Below, piece by piece: positions 35,204 to 43,150 of a stretch of 64,000 bases of DNA (its first letter is position 1; every line of letters starts with the position of its first letter). The translations under genes were made by a program, and so were the position numbers. Location: assembly GCF_024298845.1 (NCBI RefSeq), contig NZ_CP101156.1:248001-312000 (forward strand), in the 5' to 3' direction. This DNA is from Natronosalvus amylolyticus. Its GTDB lineage: Archaea > Halobacteriota > Halobacteria > Halobacteriales > Natrialbaceae. The notes beneath the pieces are model-generated. The model was not told the origin of the DNA, did no database searches, and worked only from the letters and a program-made list of their open reading frames with translations.

Positions 35204-35716
35204 CTACCCCTCGAGGAACGAGTCCACCAGTCGCTCGAACCGGTCGACCAGCCTCGACCCGGGGTGTGGATCGACGGTTTCGAGCAATGCTGCCGTCTCC
35301 GCAGGACGAGACAGCGAGAGGACGACGTGATTGCCGCGTGCGTACTCTCGGTCGACAACCGCACACTCGAGTAAGTGATCGAGATGGTGCTCGAGCGTGC
35401 TGCGTGGGATACCCAGTGTTTCGACGAGTTCGTTCGGTCGACTCGTACCGTGGCTATAGAGCGCGGTTGCAATTGCCGCCGCCGTTTCCCGACGGAGGAC
35501 GGCGAGCGCATCGCGCTCCCACTCGCTGTACTCCGGGGCGAAGTAATGGGTCCGGCCGAATCGCTCGTGGCGAACCACGTCGCCGGAAGCGATCAACCGG
35601 CGGACGTGATACTGTACCTGTCCCGGGGCGAACGGCGTCTCCCGAACGAGGGCATTGAAGTGTACCCCGGGGTCGCCGGCGATCGCTGCTCGAATCTCCC
35701 CTCTCGTCTCGCTCAC
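35204..35716 (-). CDS. Winged helix-turn-helix transcriptional regulator
   Basis: A 170-residue haloarchaeal regulator with two predicted winged helices. The first is VHFNALVRETPFAPGQVQYH followed by VRRLIASGDVVR (residues about 18-50). The second is RPNELVETLGIPRSTLEHHL (about 92-120). GTG start at 35716 overlaps the upstream gene's stop by 4 bp (GTGA), so the two genes are translationally coupled. The target is unknown; the upstream membrane protein may be its signal partner. Confidence 0.82.
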   Translation of the reverse strand: MSETRGEIRAAIAGDPGVHFNALVRETPFAPGQVQYHVRRLIASGDVVRHERFGRTHYFAPEYSEWERDALAVLRRETAAAIATALYSHGTSRPNELVETLGIPRSTLEHHLDHLLECAVVDREYARGNHVVLSLSRPAETAALLETVDPHPGSRLVDRFERLVDSFLEG

Positions 35717-36174
35717 TGGCGATCACCTCCATCCGACATCTCCGAGTCGTGTTTCGAATTCGGACTCGTCTCGAGGCGGCCGACCATGACGATGGCCGCG
35801 AGCAACAGTCCGGCGATGATGAGGTCCAGTAGATGTTCGATCGTATGATGAGTTCGCATTGGAATCAGGCCCAGTACGGTGCCAGTGCCGACAATGGGGC
35901 GCATAACCAGCGCGCCAAGCGCCCCAGTGATGAGGAGGTACGGCATCGACCGCCGTCGATGTAATGCGGCGGCGGCCAGACAGAAGACGATCAACGAGCC
36001 AATCGCTGATAGCGCAAGTAACAGCACAAGGTGCCAGTCCAGCCAGTCTACGCGGCCAGATTCGAGAACGGCTGTCTCGAGTCTGGGTGCCGCTTTGGGT
36101 ACGGATAACCCTCCTATCGAACTGTCGAACGTCCCATGGAGTCGACCGACTTGCCGGGACGGCTCCGTATACAT
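35713..36174 (-). CDS. Small membrane protein (DUF7471 type) coupled to wHTH regulator
   Basis: A 153-residue protein with three to four spans (about residues 45-67, 75-105 and 115-135), including LVLLLALSAIGSLIVFCLAA and THHTIEHLLDLIIAGLLLAA. The TIEHLLDL motif with its histidines is a notable intramembrane feature. I recognise the pattern as a haloarchaeal family (probably DUF7471) that commonly neighbours a wHTH gene. The overlap with the downstream regulator suggests a membrane sensor-regulator pair (inference). Confidence 0.62.
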   Translation of the reverse strand: MYTEPSRQVGRLHGTFDSSIGGLSVPKAAPRLETAVLESGRVDWLDWHLVLLLALSAIGSLIVFCLAAAALHRRRSMPYLLITGALGALVMRPIVGTGTVLGLIPMRTHHTIEHLLDLIIAGLLLAAIVMVGRLETSPNSKHDSEMSDGGDRQ

Positions 36175-36341
36175 ATTCGTTTTTGTGGCTCAGGGGTCTT
36201 GTGCGATTCGCTTGTTCGGCGAATGAACCAGAAAATCGTGTTGGCGAGGTGAAAGGCACTCGAGTGACGGCACCGGCCGAAGCTGTTGGAAAAATCGACC
36301 TGGAGGCCTGTCCAGGACCGCGACGGAGAACCGAAAGCCGG

Positions 36342-36977
36342 TCACTGGCCGGGTGGATCGATCACGCCGAGCAATACAGCCAGCGCACCGACAATTCCGG
36401 CTCCGATAATCATTAGCGCGAGGTAGGCAGCGACGCCACCGATAACGAACGCAGTTGCGATACCGATCCCGAGAGCGATTGCCGCGAGCACGACGATGCC
36501 CAGTGTTCCCGAATCCAGCCCGGTAACTATCTCGAGTCGTTCGTTGCTACCTTTGTCCTCCGTGCGCTCGGTCTCTGGCCGTTGTGGTTGTCCGAGATTT
36601 CGGTCGACATCCACCGGTCGTCGTCCCGGAACCAGAGTGATATCGACAGCACAGGTCGCAGCACCATAACTCGAGACTAACTCGAGAGTACCTTCGAGGG
36701 GCGATCCGAGGTCCATCGGTTCGATGTCGAGACGGAGTTTCGTCGGTGAACCGGGTGCCACGTAGTAGTTCGCGTCGCCACGGTCGTCATCCGTCAATGG
36801 CCGAATCGAGCCAACGGATTCGAGCGGACCGCGGAGTCGACAGTGGACGTGTGCGGGACTCGATTCGGCCTCGAGCACGATAGTGAGTGGGCCATCGAGT
36901 GTGACGGCGTCTCGACTGGGGACGAGCGACTCGGTTCCGGTGCGGTCGACGCGGACGGTAACCTCCTCGGGAGCCAC
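36342..36977 (-). CDS. Haloarchaeal conserved protein with C-terminal membrane hairpin (DUF7524 type)
   Basis: A 211-residue protein. Residues 1-130 form a soluble beta-rich domain (VTVRVDRTGTESLVPSRDAV ... CAVDITLVPGRRPVDV), and residues about 155-205 are two strongly hydrophobic helices. I associate the pattern with DUF7524; the function is unknown. The start is GTG at 36977, 11 bp after the Trm112 gene's stop, so the two probably share an mRNA. Confidence 0.6.
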   Translation of the reverse strand: MAPEEVTVRVDRTGTESLVPSRDAVTLDGPLTIVLEAESSPAHVHCRLRGPLESVGSIRPLTDDDRGDANYYVAPGSPTKLRLDIEPMDLGSPLEGTLELVSSYGAATCAVDITLVPGRRPVDVDRNLGQPQRPETERTEDKGSNERLEIVTGLDSGTLGIVVLAAIALGIGIATAFVIGGVAAYLALMIIGAGIVGALAVLLGVIDPPGQ

Positions 36978-36988
36978 GAAAATCGCCT

Positions 36989-37195
36989 CTAGGCGGGTGA
37001 CTCCTCACGCATGTCTGGCGGCAGCAGGTTGGGAATCCCGTCTTCGATCGGGTACCGTTCCCCACACGCTGTACAGACCAGCGTTCCAGAGATGATCTCG
37101 GGGTCCTCGCTCGAGTCGTCGTACTCGGCGTCCTCGAGTTCGAGGTCGTTTTTGTCCAGCGGACAGCACAGGATCTCCAGCAACGACTCCTTCAT
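36989..37195 (-). CDS. trm112: Trm112-like methyltransferase partner protein
   Basis: A 68-residue zinc-ribbon protein, MKESLLEILCCPLDKNDLEL, with the second pair in LVCTACGERYPIEDGIPNLL. Trm112 binds and activates several methyltransferases acting on tRNA, rRNA and release factors; in haloarchaea it has many partners. The first zinc site reads CCPLDK instead of CP-CK, so coordination may involve both adjacent cysteines. ATG at 37195. It is upstream of the DUF7524-type gene on the same strand. Confidence 0.85.
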   Translation of the reverse strand: MKESLLEILCCPLDKNDLELEDAEYDDSSEDPEIISGTLVCTACGERYPIEDGIPNLLPPDMREESPA

Positions 37196-37319
37196 ACGTC
37201 GACAGGGGACCGCATCCAGCAAAAGGCTTCGGGAACGTTCTCACTCGAGATCGGGAACCAACGGTCGAGACGCGGATCGAACGGCCCAAGTGGGGTCGTA
37301 AAAACCGTTCAAAACACGC

Positions 37320-38702
37320 TTACGCGTCGTCGTACGGCGATTCGAGAACAACGGTTTCTTCGCGACCCGGCCCGACACCGATCGCATACAGGTCGGCGTC
37401 GAGTTCGGCGGCGATGTACTCGAGGTACGTTCGGGCGTTCTCTGGAATGGCTTCGTAGCCGTTGTCGGCGACGGCTTGCCAGTCGACTTCCGGCCATCCG
37501 TCGAAGGTACGATAGTTCGCTTCACAGCGCGCCCACTGTTCGGTCGTCGGTGGGACGGTAAACACTTCCTCCCCGTCGAAGTCGTAGCTGTGGCCGACCT
37601 TGACGTCTTCCAGGCCGGCGAGCACGTCGATGTGGTTGATCGCGAGGCCGGTGAAGCCGTTCGCCCGCGCGGCGTGGCGCAACATCGGCATGTCCAGCCA
37701 GCCGACGCGCCGTGGGCGACCGGTGACCGTGCCGTACTCCCCACCTTCGTCACGGATGTAGGTGGCGAGTTCTTCGTCGGCTTCGTTCGTCCCGTCGTCA
37801 GCGTCGTAGTCGGGCGTCTGTCCTTCGACGCCACCGAGTTCGGTCGGGAGTGGGCCCGTGCCGACTCGCGAGAGATAGGCCTTGACGATACCGACGACGT
37901 CACCCTGGCCGACGACGGTCGGTGCAAGACCGGTTCCGACGGCCGCACCGCCTGCGGTCGGGTTCGAGGAGGTAACGTACGGATAGACGCCGTGGTCGAT
38001 GTCGATGGAGGTCCCCTGTGCCCCCTCGAGCAGGACGTTTGCGCCGGCGTCGATTCTGTTCTGGAGGAACGTGCCGGAATCGACGGTCATGTTCTCTTCG
38101 GCCAGTCGCTCACCGTACTCGCGGTACGTTTCGAAGAGGTGTTCGATATCGAACGCCTCGGCGGCCTCGCCCTCGAGTGTGACGCCAAAGACCTCCTCGG
38201 CGAGTGCTCGCTTCTGTGGGACGACGTACTCGAGTCGCTCCCGGAGCACGTCCGGATCGAGCAGGTCACCGATTCGGACACCGCGTCGGCCCATCTTGTC
38301 CTCGTAGGTGGGTCCGATACCGCGACCGGTCGTCCCCGCCGCGAGGTCGGCTTTTTCGTCTTCTTCGATTCCATCCAGTACGCGGTGGTAGGGTAAGATA
38401 ACGTGCGCGCGTTGGGCGACGCGAACGTCGGGCTCGAGGCCGCGTTCACGAAGTTGGTCGATCTCGGCAAACAGGGTCTCTGGGTTGACCACACAGCCGT
38501 TCCCAAGAACGCCGATTTTGCCTCGAACGGCTCCAGAGGGAACCAGAGAGAGTTTGTACTTCTCGCCGTCGTGGACAACCGTGTGTCCGGCGTTGTCGCC
38601 ACCCTGATACCGTGCGACGACATCGGTCGCGTCGCCATAGAGGTCGACGACGCCACCTTTGCCTTCGTCGCCGAGTTGCGACCCGACGATTGTGACAGTC
38701 AT
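37320..38702 (-). CDS. purA: Adenylosuccinate synthase
   Basis: A 460-residue GTP-dependent enzyme that converts IMP and aspartate to adenylosuccinate, the first committed step to AMP. It starts with MTVTIVGSQLGDEGKGGVVD, the P-loop and catalytic aspartate. NAGHTVVHDG follows (catalytic histidine), then GTTGRGIGPTYEDKMGRRGV near residue 118. Further on is QGTSIDIDHGVYPYVTSSNP near 230. A short insertion with an acidic run, DYDADDGTNEADEE, is near 315. ATG at 38702 is the family start. A palindromic ATGCA...TGCAT lies about 70-84 bp upstream. Confidence 0.95.
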   Translation of the reverse strand: MTVTIVGSQLGDEGKGGVVDLYGDATDVVARYQGGDNAGHTVVHDGEKYKLSLVPSGAVRGKIGVLGNGCVVNPETLFAEIDQLRERGLEPDVRVAQRAHVILPYHRVLDGIEEDEKADLAAGTTGRGIGPTYEDKMGRRGVRIGDLLDPDVLRERLEYVVPQKRALAEEVFGVTLEGEAAEAFDIEHLFETYREYGERLAEENMTVDSGTFLQNRIDAGANVLLEGAQGTSIDIDHGVYPYVTSSNPTAGGAAVGTGLAPTVVGQGDVVGIVKAYLSRVGTGPLPTELGGVEGQTPDYDADDGTNEADEELATYIRDEGGEYGTVTGRPRRVGWLDMPMLRHAARANGFTGLAINHIDVLAGLEDVKVGHSYDFDGEEVFTVPPTTEQWARCEANYRTFDGWPEVDWQAVADNGYEAIPENARTYLEYIAAELDADLYAIGVGPGREETVVLESPYDDA

Positions 38703-38955
38703 ACAGACGCCGGATTCTTTCCCGGCCGATAAACCGGTTACGGTCTGTGTGTCCTTCTGAACGAAAATGTATGCACAACCATGCATTATCCACTCCAAAA
38801 TCTCCGAAAATACTGGTTGGGTGTGGATACCGAACGGTATGGCCCGAGTGAAGGTATCGCGAACTCAACCGTAATCCACTCGCTCAGCACCCCGTCAAGC
38901 GTTGTCGCGTGAACCGAGCCTGCAAACCGCTATCGTCCGGTTCACAGGTCCTGAT

Positions 38956-39051
38956 AGGGAGTATCGTCGGCGTTCATCGGTACCGACGAAGAACCGAGTC
39001 ACAGCGTCGACAGCCGTCCTTCGAAACCGCCGACTGGCTACGATAATCCCG
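38956..39051. repeat. 96-bp dispersed foldback repeat, copy 2
   Basis: Same length as copy 1 (3355-3450), with about ten differences. The left end AGGGAGTATCG is intact; the right end is CGATAATCCCG, which breaks the perfect terminal inverted repeat. The inner CAGCCG stem is paired with CGACTG. On the minus strand this keeps pairing through one G-U wobble. Confidence 0.75.
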
Positions 39052-39197
39052 ATGACTTGACCAACCACTCAGTGCATCTGTTCGACCGTCACTCAAAGGA
39101 TTGTTCGTGAGGGTTACTGGCACGAACCCGAAGCGTTAACTACTGCCATGACAAATTTTCCAATCTATTCCCCGATTCTTCGCCTCAGGAGGGCAAT

Positions 39198-39207
39198 CTT
39201 TAAAAGG
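39198..39207 (+). promoter_or_regulatory. TATA box of the small wHTH gene
   Basis: CTTTAAAAGG is 25-34 bp upstream of the ATG at 39232, consistent with a leaderless mRNA. Confidence 0.55.
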
Positions 39208-39231
39208 TGCAAAGACAAGTTAACAAATGCC

Positions 39232-39537
39232 ATGATAGACCGACTTGAGAAAGAAGTTGATATGCTGGAACGACATCTGCAGGTCCTGAAGATGGTTATC
39301 GAGAACGAGCCGATCGGGATCGTCAAAATGTCGAACGAGACTGGTTACCCCCACCACAAGGTTCGGTACTCCCTCCGCGTCCTCGAGGAAGAAAACCTCA
39401 TCGAGCCCTCCAGCCAGGGTGCGATCAAAACTGAGCGCACCATCGAATTCGTCGACGAACTCGACGGCAAACTCGACGAAATCGTCGACAAACTCGATGC
39501 CATGAAAATCGAGGACGTCGCCGAAATCGAAGGCTAA
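39232..39537 (+). CDS. Small winged-helix protein, conserved in haloarchaea
   Basis: A 101-residue protein, MIDRLEKEVDMLERHLQVLK at the start. A coiled-coil-like N-terminal helix is followed by a winged helix with PIGIVKMSNETGYPHHKVRY and SLRVLEEENLIEPSSQGAI, and a final acidic helix (KLDEIVDKLDAMKIEDV). It is a very conserved haloarchaeal small protein, usually annotated as a transcriptional regulator; the target is unknown. The ATG at 39232, not the upstream frame from 39148, is supported by the TATA box spacing. Confidence 0.8.
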   Translation: MIDRLEKEVDMLERHLQVLKMVIENEPIGIVKMSNETGYPHHKVRYSLRVLEEENLIEPSSQGAIKTERTIEFVDELDGKLDEIVDKLDAMKIEDVAEIEG

Positions 39538-39624
39538 CTGCGACTCGCGTCTCGGACCTCTTCCTGACTCTGTTGCGGTAAAGGTCCTCGATAGTGTCGA
39601 CTGTAACGCTGACTCGAGTGAACA

Positions 39625-39645
39625 CCACGGAGTTTGCTTCCGTGG
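39625..39645. terminator. Hairpin downstream of small wHTH gene
   Basis: CCACGGA (39625-39631) pairs with TCCGTGG (39639-39645) across a seven-base loop, 88 bp after the gene's stop. There is no T run after it, so terminator function is uncertain. It could instead be the end of a decayed mobile element. Confidence 0.3.
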
Positions 39646-39710
39646 CCTGATAGGTTTACTGTCGTCTCTTCCCGAAATTGCACTGTGACGGATGAGGATC
39701 ACCGGTGAGC

Positions 39711-39853
39711 AGGTACAGCAGGACGTATGAAAGCCGGTGCAGGTACAGCAGGACGTATGAAAGCCGGTGCAGGTACAGCAGGACGTATGAAAGCCGGTGC
39801 AGGTACAGCAGGACGTATGAAAGCCGGTGCAGGTACAGCAGGACGTATGAAAG
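39711..39853. repeat. 30-bp tandem repeat array, 4.8 copies
   Basis: Four identical 30-bp units beginning AGGTACAGCAGGACGTATGA at 39711, 39741, 39771 and 39801, followed by 23 bp of a fifth. There are no spacers, so it is not a CRISPR. The unit begins with the right end of the degenerate palindromic element at 39653-39730. Identical copies imply recent amplification. Confidence 0.92.
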
Positions 39854-39928
39854 GACGGCACTCGAGTAATCGCAGCCGAATCCGACACCGCTCTCGATTC
39901 ACCGCTTTTCGTCAAGCGTGAGGAAATG

Positions 39929-42553
39929 CTACAGTTCGGGGACGTTCATGTGGAACCCACCCGAGCGTGATTCGGCCAAGCACAGATGATACCCACCCTG
40001 TTTCCGGGAGAGGGACACGTAGCTCATCCGGGAATCCCGACTGAGGAATCCGCCGCCACCGGTCGCCTGTTCGACGACCTCGAGGGCACCCGGTTCGAAG
40101 AAACTCGAGGTGACGACGAACGCAGCACTCAACTCAGGGTGGTTCGCTTTCACCGCCGATGCGGAGGCCTCCATAGTCTCGAGCATTCCGCGTGTCGCGG
40201 GCTCGCGGGCGTCGTTGAGGTTGATAGCGATCAGGGGATTCCCCATCTTGTCGAAGACGACGACGTCGAATTCGACGGTATCCGGGACGCCTTCGGTTTC
40301 GTCGTCCTCGAGGGAGATGGTGGCGTAGAGTTCTGCGCGGTCGACGAACGGGATCGCATCGTACAGGTCGCCGAGTGCGTCCCCATGACCGGTATCTCGA
40401 ACCTCGAACGGGAGCGTTTCGATGAGCCACCTGACGAGTTGAAACTCCATACTCGAGTGCAAGAACTCGTCGTAGGGCTGGCCATTGACGACGACGTTCT
40501 CGGAGTCGAACTGCGTATGGTGTTCCAGACGAAGGTTTTCGACGACCGCGTCACGATCAGCACCATCGTCGTGTGCTGATTTCAGGGTCGGCTGACTCTT
40601 CGAGTCGTATCTGACGAACAGGTTCGTCCCTCTCAATGCGTCGTTCGGTGTGAGTTCGGTTGCATCGACCGGAATCCCAGCCGCACGCTGTTCACGCACG
40701 CGCTCGAGTTCGTTCTCGAGTTCGTCGATCCGGCTCCGGAGACTGTCGATCGTCGTCGACATCTCGGACCGTTCCTCGCGGAGCGATTCCAGTTCACCCT
40801 GGAGTTCCGCACGCTCCGCTGCCAGCGTGTCGCGTTCGCTTTCTAGTTCCTCGCTTCGGTTCTCGAGGGCTGATTTCTCGGCCTCGAGTTCGTCGACTTT
40901 TTGCGTGAGTTGGTCGATGCGGTCCTCTCGCTCGAGCATGTCGGGCTCGAGTGCATCTTCTGCGCTCCGGCCAGGTGGCGTTCGGCTCGATTGTGTCGAC
41001 GACTGTTGCCGGCGTGACCGCGAGGACTTTGGCGTCGATGTCGAACTCGACGTGCGGGCCGTCTCCGAGGACTGGGTATCACTGGAGTTGCTGTCAGTAG
41101 TCTTCTCCGAGTTGGAACGCCGTCGTGGTCGCTTGTCTGACCGTGCGGATGACCGACCCGTTCGTGTTCGTTTCGACGAAGGAGCGTCCTTCGAATTATC
41201 GGGGTCGATCGACGGTATCTGTCGCGTTTCACGCCACTGTTCTTCACGTTTGAAGCGTTCCTCGAGCGGGTCTGCAGAGGTCGATTGGGACGTTTCCGGT
41301 TTCGTTCCTTGGGGCGCAGTCTCGTCAATCTCAGCACTTTGGGAATCGGGTTCTGGGTCCTGATTCCAGGGCAATGCATCGTCATCGAGCTCGTTGGCTG
41401 CTTGCTCCACTTCGTCCGGCTCGAGGCCGTCACTCGAGGCGGGTGGCATCGGTTGGGCAGCCCGACCAGTATCCCCGGCCGGTGGTTCCTGCTCTCCTTG
41501 GACCTCGGTTTCGGACGTCGTCGCGTCTTCTGGTTCGGGCGTCGTCGCGTCTTCTGGTTCGGGCGTCGTCGCGTCTTCTGGTTCGGGCGTCGTCGCGTCT
41601 GCTTCCGCTTCCGTGATCACGGACCCGGTGTCCTCGTCCGAAGCAGGTGGCATCGGCTGTGGGCTCTGATCGTCGTCAGCGGCCGTTGTCGCCTCGTCAC
41701 TGCTATCGACTGCTGTCGCCTCGTCAGTGCCATCTCTCACTGCGCTGTCAGTGTCCCCTTCCTGCTCGTCCGTGATGCTCTTCGCATCAGTGATGCCGTT
41801 TGACGGGGTGACATCCTCGACCGGTGACGCGGTCGTCGTAATCCCGTTTTCGGAAGCGTCCGTCCTCTCTTCCCTCGGATCGACCTGTGACGTGGCGTCG
41901 GCGACTGGTGCCGTGTCCGTAGACTCGAGGTCGGTATCAGCACCTCTTTCATCGACACCTGGCTCCTCAGCACTTCCTTCATCGATGCTCGCTGCCGGTT
42001 CCGGCTCCGGTTCGTCGGATGGAATGTCGGCAATTTCGATTGAGGTATCGACGACACGATAAATCCCGACTTCGTCGTCGGCCCGCTCGAACGCTTCCTC
42101 GCCGGTGAGTAACCGTTCGGCGTTGCCGATGTACGCGGCCGCCATTCTCCGGCCACCATAATAAACGAGGTAGTAATCGCCGCTCAGCACCTGTTCGCTC
42201 AGTTCGACGTAGCCCGTGAACGATTTGTTCTGGAGCGTGCGATCGACCTCGTGTATCGGTGTGTCGTTCGTGTAATACTTGGCTCGCGTCTCGCTGTCGC
42301 CTTCGTGCATCGTACACAGCAACGGCAGTGAGGGGTGGGGGGAATCGTATATGGTGCCCTGATTCGATTCGAACGTCTCGAGGGAGCCGTCGAAGACGCC
42401 GACAATACGGCCGTTGAGCATAAACGCCCACGCGCCACCGGCCGTTACGGCACCGGAAAACTCTGCGTCGGCGAGGTCACTGAGGCCGTCGTAACCGCCA
42501 GAAAACGGCCGAGACTCCCATCGCTCGACGCGTTCGTGCGTGCGCGGATCCAT
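39929..42553 (-). CDS. Large coiled-coil protein with C-terminal DUF7527-type domain
   Basis: An 874-residue protein in four parts. (1) N-terminal alpha/beta domain, about residues 1-170: GGAWAFMLNGRIVGVFDG, YYLVYYGGRRMAAAYIGNAE. (2) A long acidic, Thr/Ser/Pro-rich linker, about 175-545, with a 24-bp tandem repeat encoding ATTPEPED units. (3) A coiled coil, about 545-640. (4) A C-terminal domain with PYDEFLHSSMEFQLVRWLIE and VEFDVVVFDKMGNPLIAINL. I know this as a haloarchaeal conserved protein (probably DUF7527). No enzymatic motif is certain. ATG start at 42553. Confidence 0.72.
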   Translation of the reverse strand: MDPRTHERVERWESRPFSGGYDGLSDLADAEFSGAVTAGGAWAFMLNGRIVGVFDGSLETFESNQGTIYDSPHPSLPLLCTMHEGDSETRAKYYTNDTPIHEVDRTLQNKSFTGYVELSEQVLSGDYYLVYYGGRRMAAAYIGNAERLLTGEEAFERADDEVGIYRVVDTSIEIADIPSDEPEPEPAASIDEGSAEEPGVDERGADTDLESTDTAPVADATSQVDPREERTDASENGITTTASPVEDVTPSNGITDAKSITDEQEGDTDSAVRDGTDEATAVDSSDEATTAADDDQSPQPMPPASDEDTGSVITEAEADATTPEPEDATTPEPEDATTPEPEDATTSETEVQGEQEPPAGDTGRAAQPMPPASSDGLEPDEVEQAANELDDDALPWNQDPEPDSQSAEIDETAPQGTKPETSQSTSADPLEERFKREEQWRETRQIPSIDPDNSKDAPSSKRTRTGRSSARSDKRPRRRSNSEKTTDSNSSDTQSSETARTSSSTSTPKSSRSRRQQSSTQSSRTPPGRSAEDALEPDMLEREDRIDQLTQKVDELEAEKSALENRSEELESERDTLAAERAELQGELESLREERSEMSTTIDSLRSRIDELENELERVREQRAAGIPVDATELTPNDALRGTNLFVRYDSKSQPTLKSAHDDGADRDAVVENLRLEHHTQFDSENVVVNGQPYDEFLHSSMEFQLVRWLIETLPFEVRDTGHGDALGDLYDAIPFVDRAELYATISLEDDETEGVPDTVEFDVVVFDKMGNPLIAINLNDAREPATRGMLETMEASASAVKANHPELSAAFVVTSSFFEPGALEVVEQATGGGGFLSRDSRMSYVSLSRKQGGYHLCLAESRSGGFHMNVPEL
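41517..41600 (-). repeat. 24-bp tandem repeat inside the DUF7527-type gene
   Basis: Three and a half identical 24-bp units at 41517-41540, 41541-41564, 41565-41588 and to 41600. They encode eight-residue repeats, ATTPEPED, in the acidic linker. The frame is kept, so copy number can vary without disrupting the protein. Confidence 0.85.
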
Positions 42554-42807
42554 AATGCAACAAGCGGGAACCGCTGTAAATACGTTTCGCCTGGCTCCGA
42601 TAGAAACGACGCATCAAGACGAAAAATCACCTGTTAGTCGATCAAGCGACCGACCGCAACAAGTTTTCATCGGCTTGATAGTATAGCCAGAGAAACGATT
42701 GGCTCCCCCTATCTGGACGCTGTCTTGTTGTCGCGTCTGCAATAGCTTTCAATGGCCTGTATGCGCTCGAAACCATCGAGAGGGATGCAAATCCGACCGA
42801 GAGCGGG

Positions 42808-43086
42808 TTAGATTTTCGACTCGGCGTCGTCAGCGAGCTCTTGCATCCGTTTGCCGATTCGGCCGGCACTCGAGAACTCGTCTTCGCTCATCGCGCTCGC
42901 GAGGGCATTTCCGAGGACGAACACCGCGTGTTTGTGTTCACTTTTCGATTTATGGACGTCGTCCGGATCGATATCGAGCTGGTGATACGCGTCGAAAAGG
43001 CTGGCATCGACGTTTTCTCGCTCGGAAAAGTACTCCATAATGACGACGAGTTCGTCGTGGAGCTCGAGCAGTTCATCTTTGTGCAT
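42808..43086 (-). CDS. UPF0058 family protein
   Basis: A 92-residue all-helical protein: MHKDELLELHDELVVIMEYF, VHKSKSEHKHAVFVLGNALA, and a terminal RIGKRMQELADDAE. It matches the UPF0058 family of small archaeal proteins, whose function is unknown. ATG at 43086 is the conserved start; the longer frame to 43368 covers unrelated sequence. Confidence 0.83.
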   Translation of the reverse strand: MHKDELLELHDELVVIMEYFSERENVDASLFDAYHQLDIDPDDVHKSKSEHKHAVFVLGNALASAMSEDEFSSAGRIGKRMQELADDAESKI

Positions 43087-43150
43087 ACACCGAGGTATGA
43101 ACGGTCTCAATTTAAGGTTTGTGTGGCTCACTGTGCCAAATTCTCCAGTA

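Larger units (their letters stand above)
38703..39231. other. Intergenic region between purA and a wHTH gene
   Basis: 529 bp separating two divergent genes. It holds an imperfect palindrome (38771-38786), the second copy of the 96-bp foldback repeat (38956-39051), and a TATA box for the wHTH gene (39198-39207). No gene is supported. Confidence 0.45.
39538..39928. other. Repeat-rich intergenic region
   Basis: About 390 bp holding a hairpin (39625-39645), a degenerate copy of the nested palindrome's core (39653-39730), and the 30-bp tandem array (39711-39853). No gene is supported; the open frames across the array result from the 30-bp period being a multiple of three. Confidence 0.5.

Noticed and set aside
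39625-39645. Possible end of an IS200/IS605-type element
   Set aside because: The hairpin CCACGGA/TCCGTGG is similar in style, but no tnpA or tnpB sequence or matching second end was found.
39711-39853. CRISPR array
   Set aside because: The repeats are contiguous with no spacers and no cas genes are present.
39727-39921. Frame with MKAGAGTAGR repeats
   Set aside because: The 30-bp tandem array keeps every frame open; there is no promoter or start context and no known protein.
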